Notes under the pieces: generated by a model
What the model saw: only the letters and a program-made list of their open reading frames with translations
Databases searched by the model: none
Told to the model about the DNA's origin: nothing
Shown here: in pieces, positions 34,607 through 43,908 of the stretch
How positions within the stretch are numbered: position 1 is the stretch's first letter
How the letters are laid out: each line of letters begins with the position of its first letter
Source: Lacrimispora xylanisolvens
GTDB taxonomy: Bacteria; Bacillota; Clostridia; Lachnospirales; Lachnospiraceae
Reading direction: 5' to 3'
Assembly (NCBI RefSeq): GCF_002934545.1
Contig: NZ_PTJA01000011.1
Coordinates: forward strand, 1-64,000
DNA: 64,000 bases
Translations under genes and position numbers: made by a program

Positions 34607-35545
34607 TTATGCTTCTGTTATAATAGTACCTGCTTTTCCTTCAAGGCTTTCTTCTGCCTTTTCCAGGGAAGTGATAATCGCTTTCCGATTCCTACCATGT
34701 TCAATGAAATCAAGAGATGCCTCAATTTTAGGGAGCATGGAAGAGGATTCGAACTGATTGTCCTCAATATAAGAAGCTGCCTCCGTTTTGCTCAAGAGGC
34801 TGATTGGCTTGGCATCCGGCTTTCCAAAGTTTAAGGTTACGTTATCCACATTTGTTAAAATCATCAGCACATCGGCATCGATTTCCTTAGCCAGCAGCCC
34901 GGCAGCCCTGTCCTTTTCAATTACAGCGCTGGCACCTTTTAAATAACAGCCCTGTTCCATAACGGGAATACCGCCGCCTCCGCAGGCGATCACAATCTGA
35001 TCTGCATCCATAACGGCTTTTATGATATCAATCTCAACAATGGAAACTGGCTTAGGGGAAGCCACAACTCTGCGAAATCCCTTGCCAGGAACTTCTTCCA
35101 CATAGTTCCCCTTATTCTCTTCTTCTTTTGCTTCCTCTGCAGTCATGAAACGGCCGATGGGCTTCATGGGGGTATAGAAAGCCTCGTCATATGGATTTAC
35201 CATCATCTGGGTTAAAATGGTAGCTACGGACTTATATATGCCCCGTGTCATAAGTTCTGCACGGATTCCGTTTTGTAAGTCATAGCCGATGTATCCCTGG
35301 CTCATGGCAGAACAGACAGACATGGGAGCTGAGGTATAACCGTCATGCTGTTTTCCGAATTCATTCATTGCAGTGTGGATCATTCCAACCTGTGGAGCGT
35401 TGCTGTGAGTAACGGCCACCTGCCAGCCGGACTGAATAAAATCTGCAATTACTTTGGCAGTTCTGGCTACTGCTGTCTTTTGTTCCGGAAGGTTTGTTCC
35501 CAAAGCATGGTGTCCCAAAGCTATCACAATACGTTTTTTTGCCAT
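34607..35545 (-). CDS. arcC: Carbamate kinase
   Basis: Converts carbamoyl phosphate and ADP to ATP, CO2 and ammonia. The 312-aa product shows the family start KKRIVIALGHHALG (usually GGNAL; here GHHAL), VTHSNAPQVGM, IACGGGGIPV and ILTNVDNVTLNFGKP. ATG 35545 follows GAGAGGAAA; ATG 35566 upstream is possible. It stands alone, without arcA or arcB beside it, although an ornithine carbamoyltransferase gene lies 21 kb away. It may serve arginine, agmatine, purine or allantoin catabolism. Confidence 0.92.
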   Translation of the reverse strand: MAKKRIVIALGHHALGTNLPEQKTAVARTAKVIADFIQSGWQVAVTHSNAPQVGMIHTAMNEFGKQHDGYTSAPMSVCSAMSQGYIGYDLQNGIRAELMTRGIYKSVATILTQMMVNPYDEAFYTPMKPIGRFMTAEEAKEEENKGNYVEEVPGKGFRRVVASPKPVSIVEIDIIKAVMDADQIVIACGGGGIPVMEQGCYLKGASAVIEKDRAAGLLAKEIDADVLMILTNVDNVTLNFGKPDAKPISLLSKTEAASYIEDNQFESSSMLPKIEASLDFIEHGRNRKAIITSLEKAEESLEGKAGTIITEA

Positions 35546-35719
35546 ATTATTTCCTCTCAGTTTCATGTAGTTTTAATCAGAAAATATAAGGATATTATAT
35601 TATCAGCAGATAAAAAAAGCAACCGCTTTCGGGTATCAGGGGGTATGAGAAAAGATTTCAATAGTTTTTAGAAATAATTTTAAAAAAATTAAGTGGATAT
35701 CCTGAAATCAGGTGGTATA

Positions 35720-36511
35720 ATGTTTAAGAAGATACAGAAAATGAAAGGACAGGTACTTATGATAGTAATGATTCTGCATCTGATTCTTCCTTTGTTTACC
35801 TACACGTTAGCCACCACGTTCCTGTATCTGGCGGTGCCTCTTGAACCACTTCTGGCTACGGGAGTATCTGCATTACTGAATATTCCGGTTTTGCTGTGGT
35901 TTTATTCTTACGATCAAAAAAACAGAGGATCTTCCATGACAGAGAGTTTGAAACCTGCAGACAGCCTGATTTCGATCTGGCTGCTTGGAGCAGCTCTTTG
36001 CATTCTGGGGAATTCAGCTGTGGAAGTTATGGGACTGACCAGAATATCAAGGACGTACCAGGAAGCGGCCAAGGCACTGTATTCTCCGCCATTTGCGCTT
36101 CAGCTTCTGGCCTCCGGACTTATCATACCTGTAGCGGAGGAACTGATATTTCGAGGAATGATTTTTGCTTCCATCCGGGACAAGTTTTCTTTTGTTTTAT
36201 CGGCTGTCGTATCAGCCGGCTTGTTTGGCCTTTATCATGGAAATCTTCCCCAGGGAGTATATGCATTTATCATTGGTCTTACCGCAGCATGGCTTTATGA
36301 GAGAACAAAAGCCCTGTCGGCACCTATTATGCTTCACATCTCGGCTAATATACTTTCGCTTTTTATAACCAACACGGAACTGTCCGGGCTTCTGTTTCAA
36401 AGAGAACATGCAGGAGTGACTGCAGCTGTAGTAGTGTTATCATTCGTTGTAACTGTAATATGTATTATCCGGATTTATTGGAAAAACAACCTAAAGGAGG
36501 ATATTGTGTGA
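35720..36511 (+). CDS. CPBP family intramembrane glutamic endopeptidase
   Basis: A 263-aa integral membrane protein of the CAAX-prenyl-protease-2/bacteriocin-protection family. Visible catalytic motifs are EELIFRG (EExxxR), GLYHGN and the third-motif HISANI. It has about seven hydrophobic segments. Roles known in the family include peptide maturation and self-immunity; the substrate here is unknown. The start follows AGGTGG. Its stop overlaps the start of the glycosyltransferase gene. Confidence 0.85.
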   Translation: MFKKIQKMKGQVLMIVMILHLILPLFTYTLATTFLYLAVPLEPLLATGVSALLNIPVLLWFYSYDQKNRGSSMTESLKPADSLISIWLLGAALCILGNSAVEVMGLTRISRTYQEAAKALYSPPFALQLLASGLIIPVAEELIFRGMIFASIRDKFSFVLSAVVSAGLFGLYHGNLPQGVYAFIIGLTAAWLYERTKALSAPIMLHISANILSLFITNTELSGLLFQREHAGVTAAVVVLSFVVTVICIIRIYWKNNLKEDIV

Positions 36512-37527
36512 AACTCTTATCTGTAGCAATTCCATGTTATAATTCAGAATCCTATATGAGGCACTGCATCGAATCCCTGCTTCCAGGCGGAGATGAGGTT
36601 GAGATCCTTATTGTAGATGACGGTTCCACAAAAGACCGTACAGCCGAAATTGCAGATGAATATGAACGGAACTATCCGGGAATCTGCAGGGCGATCCATC
36701 AGGAGAATGGCGGACATGGAGAAGCAGTTAATGCAGGATTAAGGAATGCGTCCGGGATTTATTTTAAGGTAGTGGACAGTGATGACTGGGTGGATGAATC
36801 CGCTTATATGGAGATTCTTAATACCCTCAGACGTTTCGTTTACGGCGAAAAGACACTTGATATGCTGGTAAGTAATTTTGTTTATGAAAAACAGGGATCT
36901 GATCGTAAAAAAGTAATGAATTACCGGACCGCACTTCCGGAGAACCAGCTGATTGACTGGGATGATGTGAAGGTTTTTATTCTGGGACAATACATTCTGA
37001 TGCATTCTGTTATATACAGGACAGAGCTTTTAAGGCAATGTGGTCTGGAATTGCCAAAGCATACCTTCTATGTGGATAATATTTTTGTTTATCAGCCCCT
37101 TCCCCATGTGAAAACCCTGTATTATTTAAACGTAAACTTTTATCGCTACTTCATAGGCAGAGACGATCAGTCTGTCAATGAACAGGTTATGATCGGACGG
37201 ATAGACCAGCAGATCCGCGTGACAAAGCTGATGCTTTCCTATTATGATGTAATGAAGATTAAGCAGCGCAAGCTTCGTCGTTATATGGTGCGGTATTTAG
37301 AGATTATGATGGTCATTTCCTCCATTCTGGCTATTAAGTCCGGAACAGAGGAAAATATGGAGAAAAAGGAAGAGCTGTGGCAGAGTCTTCGAAAACAGAA
37401 TTTAAAGCTTTATTTAAGGCTTCGCTACGGATTTTTAGGACAGGGAGTCAATCTGCCTGGTAAGGGCGGAATGAAATTCCCCATCGCCATTTATAAGATG
37501 ACTCAGAAATTTTTTGGATTTAATTAG
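36508..37527 (+). CDS. Family 2 glycosyltransferase
   Basis: A 339-aa GT-A fold enzyme transferring sugar from a nucleotide donor. The start VKLLSVAIPCYNSESYMRHC is typical, with VDDGSTKDRT, the donor motif VDSDDWVDE (DxD) and an acceptor domain after residue 200. GTG 36508 follows AAAGGAGG with 7 bases between and overlaps the preceding stop (GTGTGA). There is no membrane anchor. A wall or surface polysaccharide acceptor is likely. Confidence 0.87.
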   Translation: MKLLSVAIPCYNSESYMRHCIESLLPGGDEVEILIVDDGSTKDRTAEIADEYERNYPGICRAIHQENGGHGEAVNAGLRNASGIYFKVVDSDDWVDESAYMEILNTLRRFVYGEKTLDMLVSNFVYEKQGSDRKKVMNYRTALPENQLIDWDDVKVFILGQYILMHSVIYRTELLRQCGLELPKHTFYVDNIFVYQPLPHVKTLYYLNVNFYRYFIGRDDQSVNEQVMIGRIDQQIRVTKLMLSYYDVMKIKQRKLRRYMVRYLEIMMVISSILAIKSGTEENMEKKEELWQSLRKQNLKLYLRLRYGFLGQGVNLPGKGGMKFPIAIYKMTQKFFGFN

Positions 37528-37542
37528 AATCGGATGTGAAAA

Positions 37543-37571
37543 GACCTCCCCGGCAGGGAAGGTCTTTTTTT
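37543..37571 (+). terminator. Terminator between convergent glycosyltransferase and PAP2 genes
   Basis: AAAAGACCTCCC pairs with GGGAAGGTCTTTTTTT over a short CGGCA loop. The A and T tracts on both sides make it bidirectional. Confidence 0.85.
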
Positions 37572-38232
37572 AACTGATTGCTTTTTCGGATACCTTTTTT
37601 CTGTTAGGAACAAGAGAATCAGAATAAACAAACTGATACATGATATATGCCATTGCTAATGAGCCAAGTCCATCAAAAGCAGAGTGCTGTTTTAAGAACA
37701 CAGTAGCCAGACAGATTAAAATCATTAAAATAAGAGACGCTGTTTTTAGCTGTGTGCGATTCTTAAGACGTTCACTCCGGCATACGGCAATGTGGACACA
37801 AATGGAATTATACACGTGTATGCTTGGAAATACGTTGGTACAGGTATCAGCAGAGTAGAGAAGATTAACAATTGCAGCACAAATATTCTTATTGGAATCA
37901 ACGACAGGCCGAAAGTCTGTTCCGTTTGGAAAGACAGTACAGATCACAAGGCTTATGGTCATTCCTGTAAACAACATGGTGCAGAGCCTGTAGTATTCTT
38001 TTACATCATGAAAGAAAAAATAGGCGACAGAGACGGCCACATAACCAAACCACATCAGGTAGGGAATAATGAAATATTCATTAAACGGGATATAGTCATC
38101 AATGGCTATATGCATGATGTGATAGTTGCTTGTCACTGTCTTTTCAAGGTACACGAACCATGGCAGATAAATGAAGGCGTAGCTGAGAATCCAGGCATGC
38201 CTGTACTTGGTAAGAAACTGTTTGATATTCAT
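37570..38232 (-). CDS. PAP2-superfamily membrane phosphatase
   Basis: A 220-aa membrane protein with about five to six helices. It has PAP2 active-site elements: FPSIHVYNS (motif with His) and LKQHSAFDGLGSLA (final His-Asp motif). The N-terminal motif resembles the inositol-phosphoceramide-synthase-like (PAP2_3) branch. It could act on phosphatidic acid, undecaprenyl pyrophosphate or a lipid-linked head group. It is convergent with the glycosyltransferase gene. Confidence 0.8.
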   Translation of the reverse strand: MNIKQFLTKYRHAWILSYAFIYLPWFVYLEKTVTSNYHIMHIAIDDYIPFNEYFIIPYLMWFGYVAVSVAYFFFHDVKEYYRLCTMLFTGMTISLVICTVFPNGTDFRPVVDSNKNICAAIVNLLYSADTCTNVFPSIHVYNSICVHIAVCRSERLKNRTQLKTASLILMILICLATVFLKQHSAFDGLGSLAMAYIMYQFVYSDSLVPNRKKVSEKAIS

Positions 38233-38455
38233 AAAAAGACACCCTTCTTAACTAATGCGTGGGATTATAATAATCAACTTTTGAGGATTATATCACACTC
38301 GTTTTGTCAGTACAATAGTATTTCAGAAATGTTAATATTTTATTCAGGAAAGGTTTGGAATCATGTATGTAAATATAATCTTTTTATAAAATAGTTGATA
38401 GACTGTCCATCTTTGTGTATAGTATAAAGGCAGACTTTTATTATGAAAGGAATGG

Positions 38456-38938
38456 ATGATGTTACAAAAATATATAACAGTGTTTTTTATTTCCATGGTT
38501 CCTCTTATTGAACTAAGGGGCGCAATTCCCTATTCTGCAGTAATGGGACTGCCTTTGGTTCAGTCTTATATTGTTGCCATACTGGGAAACATGCTTCCGG
38601 TACCCATTATCTATCTGTTTGCCAGAAAAGTTCTGGAGTGGGGAGTAGATAAGCCGGTAATAGGCGGCTTTTTTACCTGGTGCCTGGAAAAAGGAAAACG
38701 CGGCGGAGAAAAACTGCAGGCGAAAGCCGGAAGGGGATTGTTCATTGCTCTATTGATTTTTGTTGGTATCCCACTTCCAGGTACCGGTGCCTGGACTGGC
38801 ACATTGGCAGCCAGCCTGCTTGATATTGATTTTAAATCCAGTATTTTAGCTGTGATGGGCGGAGTTTTAATGGCAGGAATCATTATGGGACTTGCCAGTG
38901 CAGGTGTTCTTGGAGCGCTTCAGTCCATTGTATTTTAA
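38456..38938 (+). CDS. COG2426 small multidrug export family membrane protein
   Basis: A 160-aa membrane protein with four to five helices. The segments VPLIELRGAIPYSAVMGLP and FVGIPLPGTGAWTGTLAA are the family signature (PF06695). The family name comes from weak annotation and its real role is not established. A TTGATA/TATAGT promoter-like pair lies about 40-60 bases upstream. The Nudix gene follows 23 bases later, so the two may be co-transcribed. Confidence 0.8.
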   Translation: MMLQKYITVFFISMVPLIELRGAIPYSAVMGLPLVQSYIVAILGNMLPVPIIYLFARKVLEWGVDKPVIGGFFTWCLEKGKRGGEKLQAKAGRGLFIALLIFVGIPLPGTGAWTGTLAASLLDIDFKSSILAVMGGVLMAGIIMGLASAGVLGALQSIVF

Positions 38939-38961
38939 AAACTGGTAGGAAGAAGGGCAGA

Positions 38962-39633
38962 ATGGAACGAAAGAATGAAGAAGGGCTGACGGAAAAAGAG
39001 TTTCTTTTACAGTACCGTCCGGGAGATTACGAACGCCCGTCGGTAACGGTGGATATGCTGATATTTGCATATGACCAGGAAGAATCAAAGACAGATATTC
39101 TTCTCATTAAGCGGAAAAACCACCCCTGCATCGGTCAGTGGGCGATTCCGGGAGGATTTGTTAACATGGATGAATCCCTGGAAGAAGCAGCAGCCAGAGA
39201 ACTGTTTGAAGAAACCGGATTAAAGGGAATCTACATGGAACAGCTTTATACCTGGGGAAGTGTAAAAAGGGATCCCAGAACAAGAGTGATTTCCGTTTCT
39301 TATTTAGCGGCAGTTCCAAAGGAACAGTTAAACGTGGAAGCCGGTGACGATGCCGGCAAGGCGTGTTGGTTTGAGGTAAAGAAAAAGAAGCTTTCAGACC
39401 TTGAGAATGGCGCGACATATGCACTTACCATTGAGAATGAGGAAGAACATATATTTATCAGCTATCGGATTACGGAAACCTTTGAACGGGATGGCATGAT
39501 GTGGAAGAGAGACATTGACATTGAACTTCTGCCTGCAATTGATATGCTTGACCAGGAGAAGCTGGCATTTGACCATGCAGAAATTTTAAATATTGCCATG
39601 GACAGGCTGGAAGAATTGGAAAAAGAAGATTAA
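38962..39633 (+). CDS. Nudix hydrolase
   Basis: A 223-aa cytoplasmic hydrolase of nucleoside diphosphates linked to another moiety. The Nudix box is complete: GGFVNMDESLEEAAARELFE continuing ETGL. The C-terminal extension of about 60 aa resembles that of ADP-ribose pyrophosphatase/NrtR-like proteins but lacks a clear winged helix. ATG 38962 follows AGAAGG. A terminator comes right after. Confidence 0.88.
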   Translation: MERKNEEGLTEKEFLLQYRPGDYERPSVTVDMLIFAYDQEESKTDILLIKRKNHPCIGQWAIPGGFVNMDESLEEAAARELFEETGLKGIYMEQLYTWGSVKRDPRTRVISVSYLAAVPKEQLNVEAGDDAGKACWFEVKKKKLSDLENGATYALTIENEEEHIFISYRITETFERDGMMWKRDIDIELLPAIDMLDQEKLAFDHAEILNIAMDRLEELEKED

Positions 39634-39649
39634 TACAGTCGTTTTAGAC

Positions 39650-39681
39650 GATGCATCACTTTTATAAGTGGTGCATTTTTG
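39650..39681 (+). terminator. Terminator after the Nudix gene
   Basis: TGCATCACT pairs with AGTGGTGCA over a TTTATA loop, followed by TTTTT at 39676-39680. Confidence 0.85.
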
Positions 39682-39773
39682 ATTTGTAAGAAAATTTTAA
39701 GCGGTAATTACTGGATTTTATGTTATACTGATGGAAGAACGAACTGGCAGAAAAATACAGGAGATAATTGGCT

Positions 39774-41003
39774 ATGACAAAAAAAACTTGCAGATTAATC
39801 AGTCTTATTATTGGCTTTTCCATGTTGGCATCAACTGTTACTTATGCAACGGATATCCCCACGGTTTCGCCCTTCCCAGGTTCCACGCAGGAGACACAGG
39901 CAGCAGCCGGACCAGGTGCTTCCATAAGCGGACAGGCGGACCAGAGCAATGCAGACAGTAATAAAGCCGCAGCGGATTCCACAGCGGCCTCCACCTCCAC
40001 AACGTCCACCACATCAGCCTCCACAGTAAGTGTGCCTCAGATTTCTTCCGAGGGAGCTGTGTTAATGGATGCCGATACCGGAGCACTTCTTTATTCTAAG
40101 AACAGTGAGACGAAGTATTATCCGGCCAGTATTACCAAACTGATGACTGCGCTTCTTGTGGCAGAACGGACCAACCTTTCAGATACGGTTACCTTTTCCA
40201 AGGCAGCTACTACCAATCTGGAAGCAGGGGCAGTGACTTTAAATATAACGGAAGGTGATAAACTGACGGTGGAGCAGAGTCTCTATGGTCTTATGCTTAA
40301 GTCGGCCAATGAAGTGGCCAATGGTCTTGCTGAGCATGTATCCGGCAGCGTCAGCTCCTTTGCCCAGCTGATGAATGCCAAAGCCAGAGAACTTGGCTGT
40401 ACCAATACAAATTTTGTCAATCCCAACGGTCTTAATAATTCCAATCATTATACAACACCCCATGATATGGCGCTGATTGCAAAAGCAGCTTTTCAAAATG
40501 GTGTGGTTAGAAAAGTGTGCTCTACTGTCCGCTACCAGATTCCTGCAACAAAGAAAGCGGGAGCCAGAACGGTAACCATGGGACATAAGATGATCAATTC
40601 TTCCGACACCCGTTATTACCCCGGAGTGTTGGGAGGAAAGACCGGCTTTACCTCTGCGGCTGGCAATACCCTGGTAACTTATGCAGAGAAGAATGGATCA
40701 CGCTTAATCGTAGTGATTATGAAAAGTAAGTCCACCCATTATGACGATACCAAAGCGCTTCTGGATTATGGTTTTGCCTTAAAGGGGTCAGGCGGCGGCA
40801 GTGTAAAAGCCAATGCTTCCTCCGGCTGGGTGCAGTCAGGGGATCAGTGGTTTTATTACCGGGAAGATGGAACCAAGGCATGTAATTACTGGGTGAAAAC
40901 CAATGAGAAGTGGTATTATCTTGGCAGTGATGGCGCGATGTTAAAGGATACGGTAACACCCGATGGTTACCGCCTGGACAGAGCTGGTGTCTGGATATCC
41001 TAA
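39774..41003 (+). CDS. D-alanyl-D-alanine carboxypeptidase with C-terminal wall-binding repeat
   Basis: A penicillin-binding protein of the DacF/PBP5 class (409 aa) that trims the terminal D-Ala of peptidoglycan stem peptides. An N-terminal signal peptide and a Ser/Thr/Ala-rich linker of about 50 aa lead to the S11 peptidase domain. Motifs are YPASITKLMTA (SxxK), SANEVANG (SxN) and GGKTGFTSAAG (KTG). Instead of the usual C-terminal beta domain it ends in aromatic repeats, SGDQWFYYREDG and NEKWYYLGSDG, like choline-binding modules. ATG 39774 is preferred; TTG 39768 is closer to AGGAG. Confidence 0.88.
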   Translation: MTKKTCRLISLIIGFSMLASTVTYATDIPTVSPFPGSTQETQAAAGPGASISGQADQSNADSNKAAADSTAASTSTTSTTSASTVSVPQISSEGAVLMDADTGALLYSKNSETKYYPASITKLMTALLVAERTNLSDTVTFSKAATTNLEAGAVTLNITEGDKLTVEQSLYGLMLKSANEVANGLAEHVSGSVSSFAQLMNAKARELGCTNTNFVNPNGLNNSNHYTTPHDMALIAKAAFQNGVVRKVCSTVRYQIPATKKAGARTVTMGHKMINSSDTRYYPGVLGGKTGFTSAAGNTLVTYAEKNGSRLIVVIMKSKSTHYDDTKALLDYGFALKGSGGGSVKANASSGWVQSGDQWFYYREDGTKACNYWVKTNEKWYYLGSDGAMLKDTVTPDGYRLDRAGVWIS

Positions 41004-41020
41004 AAGGAACATAATATAGA

Positions 41021-41045
41021 AAAAAGAGCCTTGCGGCTCTTTTTC
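41021..41045 (+). terminator. Bidirectional terminator after the carboxypeptidase gene
   Basis: AAAAAAGAGCC-TTGC-GGCTCTTTTT, a short GC stem flanked by A and T tracts. It lies between convergent genes. Confidence 0.88.
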
Positions 41046-41074
41046 TATGCCAAATCCTCTGAAGGAAAAGCCTG

Positions 41075-41326
41075 TTATTTATTTTCCTCAGGGTCAGTAT
41101 TACAGGTCACACTTGTTGCCTCGCAAATATCGGCCCGATATTCCATAATTTCATCTACGCCGCAGTCTAAAATTCTGCACAGCATATCAATCGTATGAGT
41201 AGATACGAAATTGTTTTTCTTAAGCCGTCCGATTTGTCCGGCACTGACCTTGCAATATTTGATCAGATGATACTGGCTGACGTTTTTCTTTTTCATGGTT
41301 TCCCACAGTCTGTCATAAACAATCAT
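41075..41326 (-). CDS. XRE-family helix-turn-helix protein
   Basis: An 83-aa single-domain DNA-binding protein. The helix-turn-helix is in NVSQYHLIKYCKVSAGQIGR followed by a second half with TIDMLCRILDCGVDEIMEYR. It has four Cys in the second half and tail. Small Cro/C.AhdI-like regulators of this form are common in Clostridia. The target is unknown; it is divergent from the phosphoesterase gene and could bind in the gap between them. Confidence 0.82.
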   Translation of the reverse strand: MIVYDRLWETMKKKNVSQYHLIKYCKVSAGQIGRLKKNNFVSTHTIDMLCRILDCGVDEIMEYRADICEATSVTCNTDPEENK

Positions 41327-41434
41327 GGTTAGTCACCTCACACTCTTATTAAACCGTGATTATCCAGTATTGCATATTATCCATAATTGGTTTCCATTAT
41401 ACAAAAGGGGAAGGGAAAAGAGAAAGCCTTTTAC

Positions 41435-41464
41435 TTGACGGGGACAGGTTCTTCATTGTATGAT
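41435..41464 (+). promoter_or_regulatory. Promoter of the phosphoesterase gene
   Basis: TTGACG at 41435-41440, an 18-base spacer and TATGAT at 41459-41464, about 30 bases before the ATG. Confidence 0.6.
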
Positions 41465-41495
41465 GGAGGGACAGCAAAAGAAGGAATGAGAGAAG

Positions 41496-42371
41496 ATGAG
41501 GTATAAACAGATGTGGTTTGCTGCCGGAGTTTTTTGTGCTGCTGCAGGCGCAGTATCCTTACTGCGGTCTGAATACGAAAGAGAACAGCTTTCCGTAGAG
41601 AGAACTGTTATTAAAAGCAGTAAGATCGGAAAAAACTTGAGGCTGGTATTCCTTTCGGATCTTCACAGTCATTGCTTTGGAGAAGACAATAAAAGACTTC
41701 TTAAGGCGATTGACCATGTGAATCCGGATGTGGTGCTTGTCGGCGGTGATATGATGGTTGTAAAGAAGACAGCAGATACCGGGGTCAGTTTAAAACTGAT
41801 GGAAAAGCTGACAAATCGTTACCCGGTTTTTTATGGAAACGGGAATCACGAAAACCGGATGGACCGGGAACGGCTGGTTTATGGTGATCAGTATGATACG
41901 TATGAAAACAGCTTAAAACAGCTTGGAGTGATCGTGTTAAGAGACCGGACGGAATTATACCGGAAGGATATTGCCATTACCGGTGTGGATTTAAAAGAAG
42001 GCTGTTATAAGGATTTCATACCTGATCGCCTTCTTCCCGAAGAACTGGAACAGAAAGCAGGGAAGGCAGGAGAAGAGCGGTTTCAGATACTATTGTCCCA
42101 TTCCCCCCTTTATTTTAACACTTATCGGGACTGGGGCGCTGATTTAACCCTTTCCGGTCATTTTCACGGAGGAACCATACGCCTTCCGTTTCTGGGAGGA
42201 GTGATGACTCCCCAGTACCAGTTTTTTAATCCCTACTGTGGAGGGACGTTTCAAAAAGATGAAAAATATATGATAGTAAGCAGAGGCCTTGGAACCCACT
42301 CCATTAATATCCGGCTGAACAACAAACCTCAGCTGGTAGTTGTGGATTTAAAACCCAAATCCTCAAATTGA
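41496..42371 (+). CDS. Metallophosphoesterase (YkuE/LpxH-like superfamily)
   Basis: A 291-aa calcineurin-type phosphoesterase. An N-terminal hydrophobic segment (about 8-22) suggests a membrane anchor. Metal-site motifs appear in order: LSDLHSH (DxH), VGGDMM (GD), GNGNHEN (GNHE), ILLSHSP (H) and LSGHFHGG (GHxH). This form is common among membrane-anchored phosphoesterases of Firmicutes, and the substrate is unknown. Confidence 0.87.
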   Translation: MRYKQMWFAAGVFCAAAGAVSLLRSEYEREQLSVERTVIKSSKIGKNLRLVFLSDLHSHCFGEDNKRLLKAIDHVNPDVVLVGGDMMVVKKTADTGVSLKLMEKLTNRYPVFYGNGNHENRMDRERLVYGDQYDTYENSLKQLGVIVLRDRTELYRKDIAITGVDLKEGCYKDFIPDRLLPEELEQKAGKAGEERFQILLSHSPLYFNTYRDWGADLTLSGHFHGGTIRLPFLGGVMTPQYQFFNPYCGGTFQKDEKYMIVSRGLGTHSINIRLNNKPQLVVVDLKPKSSN

Positions 42372-42383
42372 ACCTTCCATATA

Positions 42384-42412
42384 TTTACAGATCGGTCTCA
42401 ATTTGGTATACT
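42384..42412 (+). promoter_or_regulatory. Promoter of the scpA-scpB-dut operon
   Basis: TTTACA at 42384-42389, 17 bases, TATACT at 42407-42412. Confidence 0.65.
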
Positions 42413-42449
42413 GCTTTTTGGTATGTTTTAATCTGCTTTGGAGGAATAT

Positions 42450-43256
42450 ATGGGAATCTCTTATAAACTGGATAATTTTGAAGGACCGCTTGATCTGCTT
42501 CTTCACTTGATTGATAAAAATAAAGTGAATATCTATGACATTCCCATTGTGATAATTACGGAACAGTATTTAGATTACATGAATCATATGGAGACCGAGG
42601 ATTTAAATATTGTCAGTGAATTTTTAGTCATGGCGGCAACTCTCATTGACATTAAGGCACGTATGCTTCTTCCAAAAGAGGTCAATGAAGAAGGGGAGGA
42701 AGAAGATCCAAGGGCAGAACTTGTTGCCCGCCTTCTGGAGTACAAATATTTTAAATATATGGCATCGGAATTAAAAGACCGGGAAGTAGGGGCAGACCGC
42801 CTGTTTTTTAAGACTCCTACCGTGCCTGCCGAGGTGGCGAAATATGAGCCGCCTGTAGATTTGGACAAGCTCCTTGACGGGCTTACTCTGGCAAAGCTGC
42901 AGGAAATATTCCGTGCGGTGACAAAACGGACAGAAGACAGGGTGGATCCCATCAGAAGCCGGTTTGGCAATATCCGTAAGGAAGCGGTAAGCCTGGAAGA
43001 TAAAATAAAATCAGTGATGGATTTTGCCAGGCGGAACCGGAAGTTTTCCTTTCGCAGGATGCTTGAGGGACAGCCTGACAAGATAGAAGTAGTTGTCACT
43101 TTTTTAGCGCTTCTGGAACTCATGAAGATCGGCAAGATCACCCTGACCCAGGAGCATTTATTTGATGATATGATGATTGAAACCCTGGAGCCGGAAGGCG
43201 AGGAAGGGGAACTGGATTTTTCGGATCTGGGAGAGGAAGAAAAAGTTAATGGATAA
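42450..43256 (+). CDS. scpA: Segregation and condensation protein A
   Basis: The kleisin of the SMC-ScpA-ScpB condensin that organises and segregates chromosomes. The N-terminal SMC-neck-binding part starts MGISYKLDNFEGPLDLLLHL, a strong family signature, followed by NIVSEFLVMAATLIDIKARM. The C-terminal winged helix closes the SMC head. The product is 268 aa. GGAGG precedes ATG 42450. It overlaps scpB by 8 bases. Confidence 0.95.
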   Translation: MGISYKLDNFEGPLDLLLHLIDKNKVNIYDIPIVIITEQYLDYMNHMETEDLNIVSEFLVMAATLIDIKARMLLPKEVNEEGEEEDPRAELVARLLEYKYFKYMASELKDREVGADRLFFKTPTVPAEVAKYEPPVDLDKLLDGLTLAKLQEIFRAVTKRTEDRVDPIRSRFGNIRKEAVSLEDKIKSVMDFARRNRKFSFRRMLEGQPDKIEVVVTFLALLELMKIGKITLTQEHLFDDMMIETLEPEGEEGELDFSDLGEEEKVNG

Positions 43257-43908
43257 AGAAACTCTGACAGCAGACAGGTCAGCAAAGAGCGCGAAAGAAG
43301 AAAAGAAATGGGAAGCGGTCATTGAGGCAGTTCTTTTTACCATGGGGAATTCGGTGGAACTTAGCAGGCTGGCTGCAGCCATCGACCAGGATGAGGATAC
43401 TGCCAGGGAAGCAGTTCTTCGCCTGATGAAACGGTATGAGACAGGGAAAAAGGGAATGCAGATCATTGCACTGGAAAACAGCTATCAGATGTGTACCCGC
43501 TCGGAATACTATGAGAACTTAATCCGTGTTGCCTGTGCTCCGAAAAAGCAGGTATTATCGGAGGTGGTTCTGGAGACACTTTCCATCATTGCATACAAAC
43601 AGCCTGTTACAAAGCTTGAGATCGAGAAGATCCGTGGAGTAAAATCCGATCATGCGGTAAACAAACTGGTAGAATATAATCTGGTGTACGAGGTCGGGAG
43701 GCTGGATGCACCGGGACGCCCGGCACTTTTTGCAACAACAGAAGAATTTTTAAGAAGATTTGGCATTGGCTCCACTCAGAATTTACCCGCTGCAGATCCT
43801 TTGGTAACAGCGGAGATTCGTATGGAAGTGGAAGAAGAACTTTCCGGAAGCGGTTTATTGCTTACGGAGGAAGAAAACAACGAAGACAGGCATCAGGAGG
43901 ACATATAG
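43249..43908 (+). CDS. scpB: Segregation and condensation protein B
   Basis: A 219-aa dimeric partner of ScpA with two winged helices. Family marks are [40 protein letters not shown] and [20 protein letters not shown] 43249 (MDKETL) lies within the end of scpA; the longer frame from 43177 would overlap it by 80 bases and is unlikely. The gene ends in an overlap with dut. Confidence 0.94.
   Translation: MDKETLTADRSAKSAKEEKKWEAVIEAVLFTMGNSVELSRLAAAIDQDEDTAREAVLRLMKRYETGKKGMQIIALENSYQMCTRSEYYENLIRVACAPKKQVLSEVVLETLSIIAYKQPVTKLEIEKIRGVKSDHAVNKLVEYNLVYEVGRLDAPGRPALFATTEEFLRRFGIGSTQNLPAADPLVTAEIRMEVEEELSGSGLLLTEEENNEDRHQEDI

Noticed and set aside
37792-38394. 200-aa plus-strand frame opposite the PAP2 gene
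   Set aside because: It is the antisense shadow of the PAP2 gene, which has real active-site motifs, and shows no protein-like features or ribosome site of its own.
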